Source of the DNA: Coffea arabica
Lineage: Eukaryota; Streptophyta; Magnoliopsida; Gentianales; Rubiaceae
Direction: 5' to 3'
NCBI RefSeq assembly: GCF_036785885.1
Contig: NC_092312.1
Span: 37,303,239-37,367,238 of the forward strand
DNA: 64,000 bases
Shown here: one piece after another, positions 1-13,214 of the stretch
How positions within the stretch are numbered: the first letter of the stretch is position 1
Layout: the number at the start of each line of letters is the position of its first letter
Position numbers and translations under genes: made by a program
The notes under the pieces: generated by a model
The model's database searches: none
What the model saw: the letters and a program-made list of their open reading frames with translations, nothing else
Told to the model about the DNA's origin: nothing

Positions 1-900
1 CCGAGGGATTGAGGGATAGGCTTGACTACTCAAACTTGAATTACTATACTCCAAATTAGAATCACCATTAGAGAATTCAAAGTCATAATTTCAAGCAGAT
101 ATACTATTAATTATACCGAAATATTAATACCCATTACCCAATACAGTCGCTAATATTTATCCCCCAAAAAAGTTGTGATTTATTTTCCTGCTCATATTAA
201 GGTTAAGAAATTTGAAAACAAAAAGAGCACAAAGAGATTCTCTATTACTGCCCGAAGAAACACAGTGAGAGATTTAGCAAGAGAATATCAAAACAACCAA
301 TCAATTACAACATAATCATCACCGGAGAAAGAAATATTACTACTTAAGAAGAAAAACAATGGAAATGTACCTCTTACTCTCAGTCACAAGTTGAGCTAGA
401 TGTTGATTCTCTTCAACGAGTACCAAGAGAGAACAACTAGGTTCTAGTCGGTCAATGGTGACTGCTGCAAGGTGGAGAATTGCCTCCTTTGCAAACTCTG
501 CGGAGATTAGCTAAATTTTTTGCTTTAGTTCTTGGCTTTCTGCCTTGGACTGTTTTGCTGGGTGGGGGAAATTGGGGCTGCAGGTCGTGGACTCGAGGTC
601 AATGGAGGTTCAGCACATTAGGCGGCAAAGCATCCCAGTGGAAGGGCCGAAAGCAGCGAAAAAGGATGGGTAAAGTCAGACAGGGAAGAATGCTGCAGCG
701 GAGGGAAAGAGGAGTTATTAGGTGAAACCGAGAGTGAGAGAGAGTAAGCTGAGTCGGAGGCGGAGGAAAGAAGTTCAGTGAGACAGTAAGTCAGGCGGTG
801 GAGGCGGAGGAAAGAAGGTGAGACTCTCAACTCTGAGGAAGACACTAGACAGTGACGAAGAGGCGATGAGGAAGAAGTTGCGGCGGAAGAGTAAGGATTA
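1..900. other. No supported gene; intergenic sequence
   Basis: Two short open frames lie here on opposite strands (about 480-725 and 618-845), but neither has a recognisable domain. The stretch at about 600-880 is purine-rich on the plus strand (many GAGG, GGAG and AAGA runs), so the minus-strand frame is Ser/Leu-rich by composition. It could be the edge of a gene or promoter that continues to the left of the window, but nothing in the sequence settles this. Confidence 0.4.
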
Positions 901-929
901 GGGTTTTTGCAATGTCATGTATTAACTTA

Positions 930-1257
930 TTATTTCAATTTCAATTTCAATTATTAACTTATTATGTTATATAATATATATTATATGTGTATTATTAAAA
1001 CTATTATATTATATATAAATATTATTATTCGAATTTGATATCGAATTTTCGATTTCGAATTCTTATTTCGAATTCCTCGATTCAAAATCGGTAATTTCAA
1101 ATTTAAAAATTATATTTTCGAATTCGATCTGATTTCGACCAATTCAAAATTGAAATTACTGAATTCACTTCCGAATTACAGAAATTTCGAATTCGAACTT
1201 TTGAATTCAATTCGAAATCGATTTCGAAATCGAAATTTTTCGACTTTACACACCCCT
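930..1257. repeat. GAATTC-rich element with hAT-like terminus (partial)
   Basis: An AT-rich tract made of degenerate alternations of GAATTC, TTTCGAA and ATTTCGATTTC. Its right edge ends in ACACACCCCTGA, matching the general shape of hAT-type MITE ends (CAGGGGTGT read inward). I could not find a matching left terminus or a target duplication, so the element is probably truncated. The same composition and the same type of CACACCCCT end recur at about 13.79-14.33 kb, which suggests one non-autonomous family. Confidence 0.5.
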
Positions 1258-1615
1258 GACTATCTGAAGAGTGAAGAGTGAACTGAAGATTAGGTTTAGA
1301 TAATTTCAGTCAAAATTGAAAATTCAATCAATTTTGACCAAAAATTGAAAAATCGCGGTTAATGGTTCGAACCGGTTTGAACGGTTTTAACAAATTTTTT
1401 TTACGACTTTGACCGATTCTTGATCCAGATCAACACAAGCTATGAATCGAACCGAACACATGGCCGACCTGCGGTCCAACTGCCGATATGATCAGGGTTT
1501 GAAAACATTGAGAAAACTTGAAATGGCTATCCTAATATCACCTTGTCCGCTCAACTCAAAAGTCCACCCTGTCGTCACCACCACCGCCCTGATCGCCACC
1601 CATTGCCACCGCTAA

Positions 1616-4600
1616 CTACCTCCACCATTTTTGTCACTGTCCATCTCTTCGGAACTTTATAACCACCAGCAAACACCACATCCAACCACAAAGGAATCAG
1701 CACCACAAAAAATAAGAATTGACAAGTCATTCCTAGATGTCTCTGAAGCCACTTTGGACACTGAGCTCTGGGCTGCAGCCTGTCTCCGCGTCCGAACTTT
1801 CTATGACTTCCAAGACCAGGACTTTGGCATTCAAGTGAGTCTGAGGATTCCAAACTCAAATCCCTTCATGTTGCCTTGATAAAAAAAAATTCTTTTTTTT
1901 AACTCTAGATTCTTGTTCTTTGCTTATCTTAGTTTTTTGTGTGTGATTTAGTTGTTCTTGCTTAATTTCTTGTTAAGAGTGATAAGAAACTTATGGGATT
2001 TTTTAAAAATAGAAACTTGGCAACAGGGGAAGCGTATTGGTAATCAAGATGATTTATTGGCTGTATATGAACCTCGTGCTGATAGAGTAAGCTGGATTTG
2101 ATTCAGATGAAAAGAAGCCATAGCTGAACTGTTTGATTCGAGTGCTTTGCCATGTATGTAATGCTTCTATTAAAATACATAATCTACAACTGATGTGAAA
2201 TGATTTTGATGACATTTAGGCAGTACTATGTATGTGTAAAATGATCAATGTAATGCTGATAGTATGTTCTCCTTGTCAAGTATTATTAGGACCATATAAG
2301 GTACTTGGCCGAACATGAATACAAGGCGCTTAAGGAACGGATAGCAGGGACGCGGTTGGGCTTTAAAAAGGTCTCTTGTATTAATGCTACATTACCATGG
2401 TCACATGTAGCAACCATCTCAGATGATATATGCAAGTCTTGCAAGGTAACTCTTGTTCTGTCTTGTTCCTAATACTCAATTTAAATACTGTCATCTCTAA
2501 ATGGTATATTAGCAGTGCCAGTTTTATCCATGTGTATAAACATTTAATGGATATGGAATGTTTTGTAATTGCCATTTTTTTGCTTGTACCTTTTTTTTTT
2601 TCTCCCATTCTCTTCTTTGTTTCATTAGTGGGGCTTTGTCCCTCAGTTGTGATTAACTTGTAAACTTATGAGCTTTCGTTATTGTTGATTTCTTGGTTTG
2701 AATCTTCGAAGATCAGGGTTCAGTAGATATTACTTGCAAAATGAGTCGGCATCATCCTACTCTGTTAGTTTTAGACTGCAGGCTTATCTTGTATGGTCTG
2801 CTTTGTCTGTTAGAGTTCAGTAGATAGTTTCAAGTTCTGGTTCAAATGGTCTGTCACCATTGCTGTGTCACAATCTACTGGTTGTGTGAAGATTGGTATG
2901 ACTGGTTTGCTGGCTGTGCACAAGATATTTTGAGTATGAGTTGATGCTTTTGATTGACCATGATAATTCTAATTTGTGGTCACAGTCCTTGCTAATGCTA
3001 GACTGTTCCCAAGTAGAAGAACATTAGGGAAGGCAATATATGGTTGACCAAGTGTTTATTCTTCAATTTGTCATTTCATTTTTCTGTTCCCTTCTATTGC
3101 ACTGAAAGATTGACAGTGTCTCACTCAATCTGCACATTCAAATGCTGAGACATTATTGAGCACAGGATACCCCATCTAGTTTTAAATTTTAGCTCATACA
3201 TTTTAAGAGAAGGAAGAAAAAGGAAAGCAAAAAGGCAACAAGGCTTTCCTGTATATTATCTGATGATCATAAGTTCAGAAGGCTGTGCAAAATCTGCTCA
3301 AAAAGTTGGTATTCATAATGTCATATGGTCGTGTAAGCATTCAGAATGGGGTAAAGGTGTCAGAATGTGAGCTGGACTTGGCTTACCAACAGTCCAATGG
3401 GCTAGTGTGCCTATGAAGTTTTTATACATCCTTCAACTGGTTTTGTGAGAAATTTGTTTGTAATTTGAGTTTTCAAGCAACTATCTTTGCTAAACAGATT
3501 TCATAACGTCAAATCTTAAATTAGTTATCATTGAAGGCGGAATCTATGTTTTGTCACATTCTGGATTCCATGTTTATAGCTAAATTTGTGGTTAAGATCT
3601 TCTTTAATTTTGTATATTTTGCCACCTTTACACTATAACTTAACGTGGTAGATGGAGGGGCAGTATTTTAATAAGAGAAATGTCAAAAAGTCGGTATACA
3701 TAATGTCATATGGTCGTGTAAGCATTCAGAATGGGGTAAAGGTGTCAGAATGTGAGCTGGACTTGGCTTACCAACAGTCCAATGGGCTGGTGTGCCTATG
3801 AATTTTTTATACATCCTTCAACTGGTTTTGTGAGAAATTTGTTTGTAATTTGAGTTTTCAAGCAACTATCTTTTCTAAACAGATTTCATAACGTCAAATC
3901 TTAAATTAGTTATCATTGAAGGCGGAATCTATGTTTTGTCACATTCTGGATTCCATGTTTATAGCTAAATTTGTGGTTAAGATCTTCTTTAATTTTGTAT
4001 ATTTTGCCACCCTTACGCTATAACTTAACGTGGTAGATGGAGGGGCAGTATTTTAATAAGAGAAATGTCAACGATCTGTTCTGTATTAAAGGGCACAAGT
4101 ACTTTTACCTGTTTATAAAATTATGTTGTTGCTGTTTTCTGTTTTGGGATGAATGAATGGATTAGTGAGGAACCTTCAGATTCATGATGTTTGCTGCTCA
4201 TTTTGGAATTAACTTGAATCTTTTTGAGAACATGCTGATGATGTTTTGTTCATTGCTTCATCACAAGGTTATGACCTATTTTTGTCTCCCTTTGTTTGCA
4301 TAATTTTGCAGCACATTTAGATGTTTTATGCTGTTGTGGTTTCGCAGTTTTCAAAAGGTCAAGAGGAACGAGTGGTTGTTGGTACCTTAGACCTTAACCA
4401 GTGTATCAGGCTTCCAGATGAAATAACAGGAATGAAGCCAAAGGTAATTATTACACTAGTTTCATGTTTGGGCAATGGTAAAGTCCAGCAGCTAAGTCTC
4501 TTTGGAGATATGGCTTGAATGTAAAGGCAAAGCAGTTAAGAATTTGACTCTATATCTTGACAGGGAATTGGAGCTGATTTTGCTAGGGCATACCTGAGCA

Positions 4601-5466
4601 ATGTATGTGTTGCCAGGGAACTACGAAGAAATGGCTTGGGTTATGATGTCATTGCAAAAGCAAAGATAGTTGCTAGAAATTGGGGTAACCTCTGTTTGTC
4701 TCCTATTGATTTATATTCCCTTGTCCTCAATTTTGCATATAATGATTGGTTTCTTTCCATGGTCACCTTATCATTAAAGAGCTGAATATATACATACATG
4801 CATACATACATATGTGAGATTGACTTACAGTTGTAATTTAAACCAGTAGATACAACCTATTCCAATATGTACATAAACTTCTATTCAAATGCAAGGAAGT
4901 AATTGATTATCAGAAAGCACTCTTGATTACAAGTGAGGATTTGACTGCGAAAAATATTGTTTACATCTGAAAGAGTGCATCTTTCTCTTTTCTGGTACTT
5001 CTCATATTAACATGATAAAGTAGTGCCCAAATGTAAGTATTGCTGTTTGTAAAGCTGTGCTCTGTGTGAATCTGCATGTGCATGGTTATTTCTATTAAAA
5101 CAATAAAGTAACAAGTGTAAGTATTGCTGTTGGTAAAGCTGTTCTGTGTTTGAATATACGTGCATGGATGTTTGTATTTTGTCCACATTAGGTTCTTAAG
5201 AAACCACTTCCTGTCTAATTTCGTGATGTTACGTTTTATAGATTTAAGCTGATGTACTTCATTTGACTTCAAATAAACTGTCATACTTTTCAGGTATAAG
5301 TGATTTGTATGTCCATGTTGCCGTTGATAATGAGCCAGCAAAGAATCTATACCTCTAAAGTGGTTTTGTTCGGGAGAATGAGGAACCTGCATGGCAAGCA
5401 AGATTTCTAGATCGACCTAGAAGGCTTCTTCTGTGGATAGGTCTTCCAGTCACGTATGAGTTGTAA
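1616..5466 (+). pseudogene. GNAT-family N-acetyltransferase, plastid type, probably disabled
   Basis: GNAT enzymes transfer acetyl from acetyl-CoA to amino groups; this subgroup resembles the plastid GNATs of plants. Exons with GT-AG junctions: about 1616-1834, 2290-2445, 4348-4443, 4564-4684 and 5294-5466. Together they encode ELWAAACLRVRTFYDF, then YLAEHEYKALKERIAG, then VVVGTLDLNQC, then the acetyl-CoA-binding core AYLSNVCVARELRRNGLG, then ISDLYVHVAVDNEPAKNLYL. Two defects are visible. An in-frame TAA at 5356-5358 stands where a Lys codon is expected just before SGF, and downstream of it the conserved tail (EPAWQARFLDRPRRLLLW) still reads in frame to a TAA at 5464-5466. The first exon has no in-frame ATG after the stop at 1613-1615; a TTG at 1631 may be a lost start, or a start exon was missed. 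All splice sites look good, so decay is recent or the truncated product is made. Confident of family, less so that it is dead. Confidence 0.75.
3298..4067. repeat. Tandem duplication of 385 bp inside a GNAT intron
   Basis: Two head-to-tail copies, 3298-3682 and 3683-4067, each beginning TCAAAAAGT and ending in AAGAGAAATG. By eye I count fewer than ten differences between them, so the duplication is recent. Both lie in the intron between the exons at 2290-2445 and 4348-4443, and no coding signal is seen inside. Confidence 0.9.
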
Positions 5467-8400
5467 TGCTATCATTGTTCCTATACCTTTCCCTCTTCTT
5501 CTCCAACTCCGTGTACCATAATAGTCGTATGCTCGTGGAGCTCTGTGACCCATAATTTGCTATGTAGCGATTCTTTCCCCCTTATTTCGGGGTACAACAG
5601 GAGGGCAACGGAATGTGATTGGTTTAATTTGTACATGTACTGTGCTCAATTTGAATGTAACTCAAGATGTCAATTCTTTCAGTCGCTTGTTGAATGGTGA
5701 AAAAGAAGATAGTAGTTCCTGCAATGATTCTCAACTTGCCTTCTCACATTACATTCCTGGCTGAAAATGCCTGCAGGTTATTCAATCGTTAGGCATCAGT
5801 CTGTGAAAGTATGCCATTGACATTACTGGAACCTTGTCTATGCATTTGGAAGGCAAGAAAACCACATTAGCAAACTGATCCAGTTCTTTACTGAAGAAAA
5901 AGACGAGATTGTGATTGCATTCCGGGACTATGAGATGATGCATTTTGGATTGCATGTCACTTGGCTAGTATTGAATATCCAGCGTGCAAAGGCAACTTCT
6001 CAATGGTAGTTGGGACCATAACAGTGAATGTTCATGAAAATAATTCCTAGTCATTTTCGTCTAGTCGACTCCCACTTCAAAAGCTGCCGTTTCCCGATGA
6101 CATGAACATTGGCGATAAAACAGAACAGAAAAGCTCTTATTAAATGACCTCATTTCTAAAGGATTTTTTGAACAAACTAGCCTGTTCAACTCGTGTGCCT
6201 TTTAATCTGATAATGTAAAAGTCCATATATGTCTTTCTAGTGACGGAGTCAGGGTTTTTTTTCTTAGGGGGTCAAAATTTTTTCTAACCAAATTATCTTA
6301 ATATGTTATATTCAAAATAATTTCCATCCATTTAAATATATGACATCTTAAAATATCAAATATTAACTTTTATTATAAAGGAATGTCTATTTCCTAAATA
6401 TGTAGAATAGTCATAATGAAAATTAAGACAAGAAATAACCTCTGATTAAATATCTTATAACATCACAAATCAATTGCACATTATGAGAAGATACTCCAAT
6501 ATGTCACTTGTGCAAAAACAAAATATAACTATTTTCATTTTAAAAAAGGATAAAAGTTATGTTAACATACCTTGAAATTCCAATCTCTTTTCTTAAAAGT
6601 AAATTGAGCTTTATGCTCGTTTATAAAACTAAGTTTATCTATGATTGAATTAGTGCTCAATTTTCGAGCAACTTTCTTTTTTATGTACACATTTAGGCAA
6701 TCAATCAAAAAATTATCTTCTATCTTGTTTTGGAGTTTCGTTTTGATTATCTTCATAATTAAAAAAAATAATATATCATATTGGGTCAATTTACTATGGA
6801 TCATCAAATTATATGTTTAATTTTTTGAAAGTTAAATAATTAGCATAATAAAAATAAATAACTTGTTTTGAAGAAAAAATTACTTCAAAGGTTGCTAATT
6901 CATATATATATATATATATACTCTCATAATATAAACTAAAATTGTCAAAAATTAGGGAGGCCAACTTTATCTTGTTCATATTTTTACACACTATAAATTA
7001 AAAATTTTCAAACTTAGGGCACCATGGCCCCCTTGGCCCTTCAATTACTTTTTTACCACATATATTATTTCCGATAAGGTGTTGGAAAATTTTTCTAAAC
7101 TCTCTCCAAAGTGATTTGACGAAACAACGCAATCATGCAAATTCATGAAAGGTAAAATTTTGAGCACAATAGGCTTTGGTTTATATATTAGGACCCATAT
7201 GAGATTTTACGAAAATCTGACGGTCTATTTTATCAATTTGCCATTGTGGAATATTGAATTAACTCCAGACCCCAAAGTTTAGCATATTCCAACTCTTCAT
7301 CCACCCTACCCATGGTACTAACTGACAACATCAAGGACCAGGGAGGAGGGGCCTGGACAGTTGTCAGTCAACCGTCCAGAAACTTTTCATGGCCAAGATC
7401 TAATGGACCCATCATCAACGGCCAAAAATTTGGGGAACAAAATGGAGATGAGTGTAGAGGATTGTAGCTTTAATAGAAACTTGACTTTTAACTCCGTTTG
7501 GTCTGGCCGTTAAGGGTATGAAAAATTCAAAATCAAAATTTGAAAATAAACTTTTGGTACGATCGGCGGGCTTTAAAACTCTTTCAACTTAAAAGAGGTG
7601 GGAAGAAAATGGCAGTAGTGGGTTTTCTCTGAGCACAATACATTGTTGCTGCAGTTCCTTCTGTTCTTCTCCTCTCAACAAATTATTTCGCATAACATAG
7701 ACATAAATCTTTGTTTTTTCTCTTCCAACTCTTAAATAAACCCTATCAAAATGGGCATCTTGTCTGAGGTGTGCACAAGATAATTGTGAAGATCGTTGCA
7801 GCAACAATATACGCCGATTTAACTTGTAGATGACTGAGATAGATATTCATCGAGTAACAAATGCATAGCCGAGACTTGTGAGCGACCCATCCGAAATCCA
7901 CTGCATGGTGAACTCTGTCCAAGGTAAATGCTAATATTATATGTAATTTGATTGTAATAAATGTGTTATCTAGTGAATCATGATTTGAAAATTATAAGAA
8001 GTATGTCATTATCCTTTTACAAAGAATGGTTAACTTGTACAATAAAGATCCCGTCCAGAATTTCAAAATATAAATGAGGATGTGTACAAATAAAATAACA
8101 TAAGCGTAAAAACAACTTAACAATGTGACCAACTTAAATAACTACACAAACGGTATAAATGACAATGTACAGATTTTGAGAACTCTGTCAAACCTTACGC
8201 TATGTAAAAGTGTATTTTACATACATGCATTTGTTATGTTACAAGTTGATATAAAGGGTGTACACATTATTATAAAGTGTGTACATATGATTGTAAAGTA
8301 TGTAAATACTGATATTATACACAAATTGGTTATAATCCGTATTCAAGATCATAACAATCTCCCACTTTTGATTCCCAATGATCCTGTGAGCAAGACAAAG

Positions 8401-9088
8401 TATAGCTCATTCACCGAATTCTTAATAGTCAGTAATTCTTTAAAAAGCTCATTATTTACAGTTATTATTTAGAACTATTCTAATCTTGTTACAAGACTAT
8501 TGTAGGGCATGCTTTTATGAATACTGAATATTTGATTTAAATAATTTATTGCTTGTTTCAATGATTGCCAGACCTCCATTGTGGCCTCTGTGGAAAGGTC
8601 AAAGAGCAGTACTCCCATATATATAAGCGACGAAGAAGTGCAACTACCTACGATATAAATGGGTAGAAGCTAATTGTCTTCCATGAATATGTATGCTAAG
8701 ATGATGTATCTTGTGACCCTTTTGGAAGTGGATTAGAACAATGTAATACTAAAATGATTGTTTTACTTTTATATTAGATAGTAGTTTGAAAATTGCACTT
8801 AATGCAGAATAGTTTTACACCATTTACTTCTATTCAATTGATTACAAGAAGTTATATATTCATCGTGGTGTCCAACCCTGTCTGCCGCAAACAAAAAATT
8901 GTACATGTCCCGACAGTAATGAACTTTGCTCCCAACACAAAATTCTATATGTCCCACTAGTAGTAAAAACTTCATAACTAATGAACATTGCTCCCAACAG
9001 TAATCCCAAAAGGAGATAATTTTACACAACACAAGTACAAAATTCTACGCAACACAACTATAAATTACCAATATTTGTCAATCATTTA
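5467..9088. other. Gene-poor stretch: GNAT 3' flank, then repeat-derived DNA
   Basis: About 5467-6230 is probably the 3' UTR and flank of the acetyltransferase gene. From about 6238 (GTGACGGAGTCAGGG) to about 7050 (GGCACCATGGCCCCCTTGG) the sequence is AT-rich and resembles a degenerate transposon-derived repeat, but no clean terminal inverted repeat or target duplication was found. From 7050 to 9088 I see only AT-rich sequence with short open frames lacking recognisable domains. Confidence 0.4.
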
Positions 9089-12000
9089 TTACAACTGGTT
9101 TTTTCGTCGAGGAGGGATATTTAACAACTCAAAGATGGATTCGGCCCATTCGTTATGTTCAGTTGCAACCAACATAGACACATATTGCACTCGATACTTC
9201 CACATGTTATCCTATCCAAACATTGAAATAATCAGCACCACATGTTATACATAAGTCATCATAAAAATAATTGCTACAAAAAAAATTCTATAAATCAAAA
9301 TAATATATATACCTCCGTAATGCGTTGCCTAATCTTCCATTTCAGTGCTCCAGAAATTTCATTATGAACATACCACAATCATAGCTGGAACACGAGGTAT
9401 ACATTGTCGTGAGAACCAGATTGCAGGACATACAAGTTTTACCTTACCATCCTAATAATATAACTTAGTATTTAGTTATATTCCAAGATAGAATATAAAT
9501 AAACTCTTATTTACAGGACATATACCTATTGCATGGAGACTGTTGAGGCACATCTGCGATTTGCAATATAAATCCCTTGAAATCCACCGACTATTAAATT
9601 GTTTTGCCATTATTAATCCCAAGGTTCGCTTCTGCAACATAAAAATATAATTTTCCTAATTACACTTTCACACAAGTTATATATTTTAAAGCCATGGAAC
9701 AGATGCATTAAAAATTCAAGTTATAAATAGTGTTTAGATTTCACCAGTCGTCGTAAGATGTTAGTCTCTCGAACCCGTGATGAATCAACTCGTGAGTCAA
9801 GGAGATGAACAATGCCTTGTGCAATATCAAATGAGTATACAAACCAGTGACTTTTGTTCATCACTAGAACCAGTATCTGAAAATATAATGTGTTAGACTT
9901 TACAAATGCAACATATTTGATATAAAATAAAAGGTATTTGATCCAAGAGTTGTAAGATATTGATCATGATATCGACATTTGCTAGACTTGAAGCATTATC
10001 TGCTCTTATTTTGAACCACTTGTTCAATTGCGAATATAAGTCATCATCAGACATTTTCTCAAATCGGTCTACATGTTGAATGGCAGCCTGCCCAACAAAT
10101 AAATGAAATTGGATCGAAAGTCATGCGATAGTTAGAAATTGCACGAACAATTCATACTATTTATTAAACATTGAAATCAAATTTTCTAATAAACTAACAA
10201 TAAGTGAAACTGTATATGCATGGTGTTAGTTGGTGGTAAAAAAAAGTTGGTCATTATACTTACAACAACACATGGCTTGACAATGTACCTCTTAACCTTC
10301 ATCAGTCTTTTACTCATATCATTATTCAATAACTTTGCATACATATCAACGACCTAAAAGAGGGGTGAGAATAACAACAAAATTTTTTAGCATTTCAAAA
10401 GGTGAAACTATCTCCACAACTATAGTAAGTAAATTAGTCAAATAAAAAAAAAAAATTTTTCTCGTGGCTTAGCCTATCTGTTACCCAATGCTTCTTCCGC
10501 AAGGATTGCATATCTCTTCGGTTAAAGCTAAATTCAAACATAGACACTAATATCTTACTACATTGAACATTGAGTCAACAATGTTAAGTTCAATTATAAA
10601 TGAATATGAATAAAAAATAGCATATAACTCCGAATATTATCACATAAAAAAGATTTTACCTCTCATCTCCCTCGTCTTGCCATGTGAAATTCGCAATATG
10701 CCGGCTACATTGTGTCAAAGTAGCCTGGATTTGGATCTGATAATCAGTAGACCTGATGAGGGTGTTGTGCCTTGTCATCCGCAATGTCTTGTGCATTCGG
10801 CCATGTTTCGCATCTATATTAAGTCAAGAATAGCAAATTTTTCAGTAATGATCAATTTTCATATCATTTACAAAGTGCAATAACAAATGAAAGCAAAATT
10901 TCAACTAGAACATATATAACTTGCCTTCGCACTCTCTTTTTTTATATCTAGACCGACCCTTCCATTGTGTTGCAGCACATAGCGAATGGTGCTCTACTAC
11001 AGCTATTGATGGGGAAGTTACGCCTGCATCCAAGTAATGAACTTCTACAATTTTGCTATCCCTAACATCTTTCATGACATTGGGCTGCTGCAACTGATGT
11101 AATGCTGTCGTAATTGCCTTGGCATCATCTTTTCCTTCTTTTTCTTTGGACTCATTTGCCTCATCTTCACCAAAATCCTCATTCCTATCCCTAACACATG
11201 TCTCGTCTTGGTTGTTTTCATATTTAGATTTGTCTGTATCAGAATCTATAACAACCTTTGCCTTCTCATCATGGATCATTCGTTTTTTTGCCTCTTTTCT
11301 TGTGGATCTAATGGCTGCCTGGAAAGATGATGGCATGGCACTACGTTGCGAGCAAAGGATACTTGATATGTTCGTTACACTTTGTTGGCACTCGATTGCT
11401 ATTCGCTTGGCATTCGCGGCTTTTGCATATAGAGTGGTTAGATGAATCTGAATATACAAAAATCAATGCAATTAATCCTCATATTGGTACAACTTCAGAC
11501 ATATTTGCATTCATATTAGATTTAATTTGTTATCTTACAGCAATTTCTCCATATCCATTATTTACCATCTGGCTAATCACATCCGATGGAAGCTCATTAG
11601 CTTCCTCTTCCTCATCTTCTTCTCTGTCCATTTTGTTTGACCCCACTTTTGTGGACAAAAACGTATATTATAAGTTGCACAAAGTAGTTAACCACATAAT
11701 ATAATGTCTTGCTAACTCAAATTCCAAAAATATCATTGTTTCAGCAATACTTACTAGCTTTCCTTTGCCAAATTTTCCAAGACCACCCAATTCTAGTGTT
11801 TCTCTTTCCATTATATTGGCATCGGTCCATGCTTTTGCTATAGGGTAGGTCCTACGAACACAATGATTGAGTATACTTATTCGATCATAATAATGTAGCT
11901 GCAAAATAATAACAACTTATCCTTGTTAGATATAATGAATAAATATAAGGTAAGATCATCCAATAGTTGAGATTTCTTAACTTACCAGCAAAAATAGGAT

Positions 12001-13162
12001 GCAACCTCCAACATTTTTGCGGGCATTACTTTCCATATTCAATAATTTTTTGCATAAATCAGCTCTGACGAACTCAGCTCAATTAAATTTTGCTATTTCT
12101 GAAGTTGATTGTAAACTCTTCCATAAATTGGCTTTAATTTCAGCTTGTGTTGTTGGAGCAAGCAAGCACCCACATGTAAAAATAACAAATAATCTGTTGA
12201 ATTCATCCCCCACCTCCATGGATATTTGCTCATCTACTATATCATGCCAATTATACTTCTTCTTCGTAGAATAATGTGGATCGCTATCAATTCCATCATC
12301 TCTAGTATCTTCAACCGGCACTAGCCCCTCACCAGGAATTCCAAGAGCCTTTGCTATATTCTCTGATGTTACAGGCAGTACACGTCCACCTTCAAGTTGT
12401 ATATATGAGTGAGTTGGATTGAAATTATTCACCAACCACATGCATATATCCTTTGGAAGGAGGTGACATTGGATCTCCAGTAATCCACCAAAACCTATTT
12501 CTTTTATTGCAGTTATTTTCGCCCCATCAATATGACCTACAAACTTTAAAAATTTAGCTGGTGTGTACCTAAACCTGTATGCCAATAAAAACAATATAAC
12601 AATGTTGATAAAAATTAACAAATAACAGTCCAATACTTGCACTTGCGCTTTGAAACTTCTAAATCATTTAATTTAAAAACAATAAAATTTGATGCTACGT
12701 CCTTACTTGTTTTGCTACTTCACTCTTTATGCTTTCTCCCCTATCCGTTATAGACTCCTTGTAGATTTTCATAAGCTCCTTATATTTCTTCATATCTGCT
12801 TCATTTTTCCATACAAGCTTCTCCTGATCACTCAATTTGTTCCATGCATTTCCAGCAGCTATGTTTAGCTCCTGAATTGTTAATGTCTTTCCCTTTGCTT
12901 TTTGCTTGCGTGCGAAGTCAATCCTACCATGATTTAATATGATTAGATCCATCACATAGACTTTTGATTTTATCATGAGTTTTTTAACTAATTCAAAGCC
13001 CCAAATGTAGACAATAATCGTTCTATAAAGCCATATATACCTGTATGCAATGAAATCAGTTGGTGGCTTCACCGGATTTACTGGATTATTGTCATAATGT
13101 TCCTCAACCTGCTTGCCTTTATCTTTTGTAAGATTCATCTTCTTGGTTCCCTGACGTCCCAT
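9089..13162 (-). pseudogene. Ulp1-like C48 peptidase with N-terminal HMG box, decayed
   Basis: Ulp1 peptidases cleave SUMO-type conjugates; plant genomes hold many copies carried or amplified by transposons. Exons on the minus strand: 13041-13162 and 12707-12923 (HMG box, about 65 residues, with GNAWNKLSDQEKLVWKNEA); 11986-12574 (plant Ulp1-associated domain, YTPAKFLKFVGH and LPKDICMWLVNNF); 11755-11898; about 11539-11655; about 10919-11444 (acidic linker); about 10660-10815; about 10490-10560 (FNRRDMQSLRKKHWVTD); about 10262-10354; about 9941-10090; about 9745-9877 (catalytic His in KSHWFVYSFD, Asp in LLDSR); about 9527-9631; about 9312-9453 (catalytic Cys in SYDCGMF); 9089-9211 (C-terminus). 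Breaks: TGA for Trp at 12079-12081, a second TGA for Trp shortly after the catalytic Cys, and a one-base frame change just before SYDCG. The catalytic residues survive but the frame does not. Neighbouring termini were not found, so the carrier transposon is unknown. Confidence 0.8.
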
Positions 13163-13214
13163 AATGTATTATTTCAAACTGCACCAAAATAAATGACATG
13201 ACAAAAACATAAGG

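Noticed and set aside
4961-5401. 146-residue minus-strand frame
   Set aside because: Antisense shadow across the last GNAT intron and exon, with repeated strings caused by a local sequence repeat.
6904-6921. TA and homopolymer tracts (also 19501-19524, 20143-20158, 38923-38942) as regulatory elements
   Set aside because: Simple-sequence tracts without positional context; expected in plant intergenic DNA.
11119-11704. Plus-strand frames of 108 and 125 residues
   Set aside because: They are antisense to exons of the minus-strand Ulp1-like gene, whose composition explains them.
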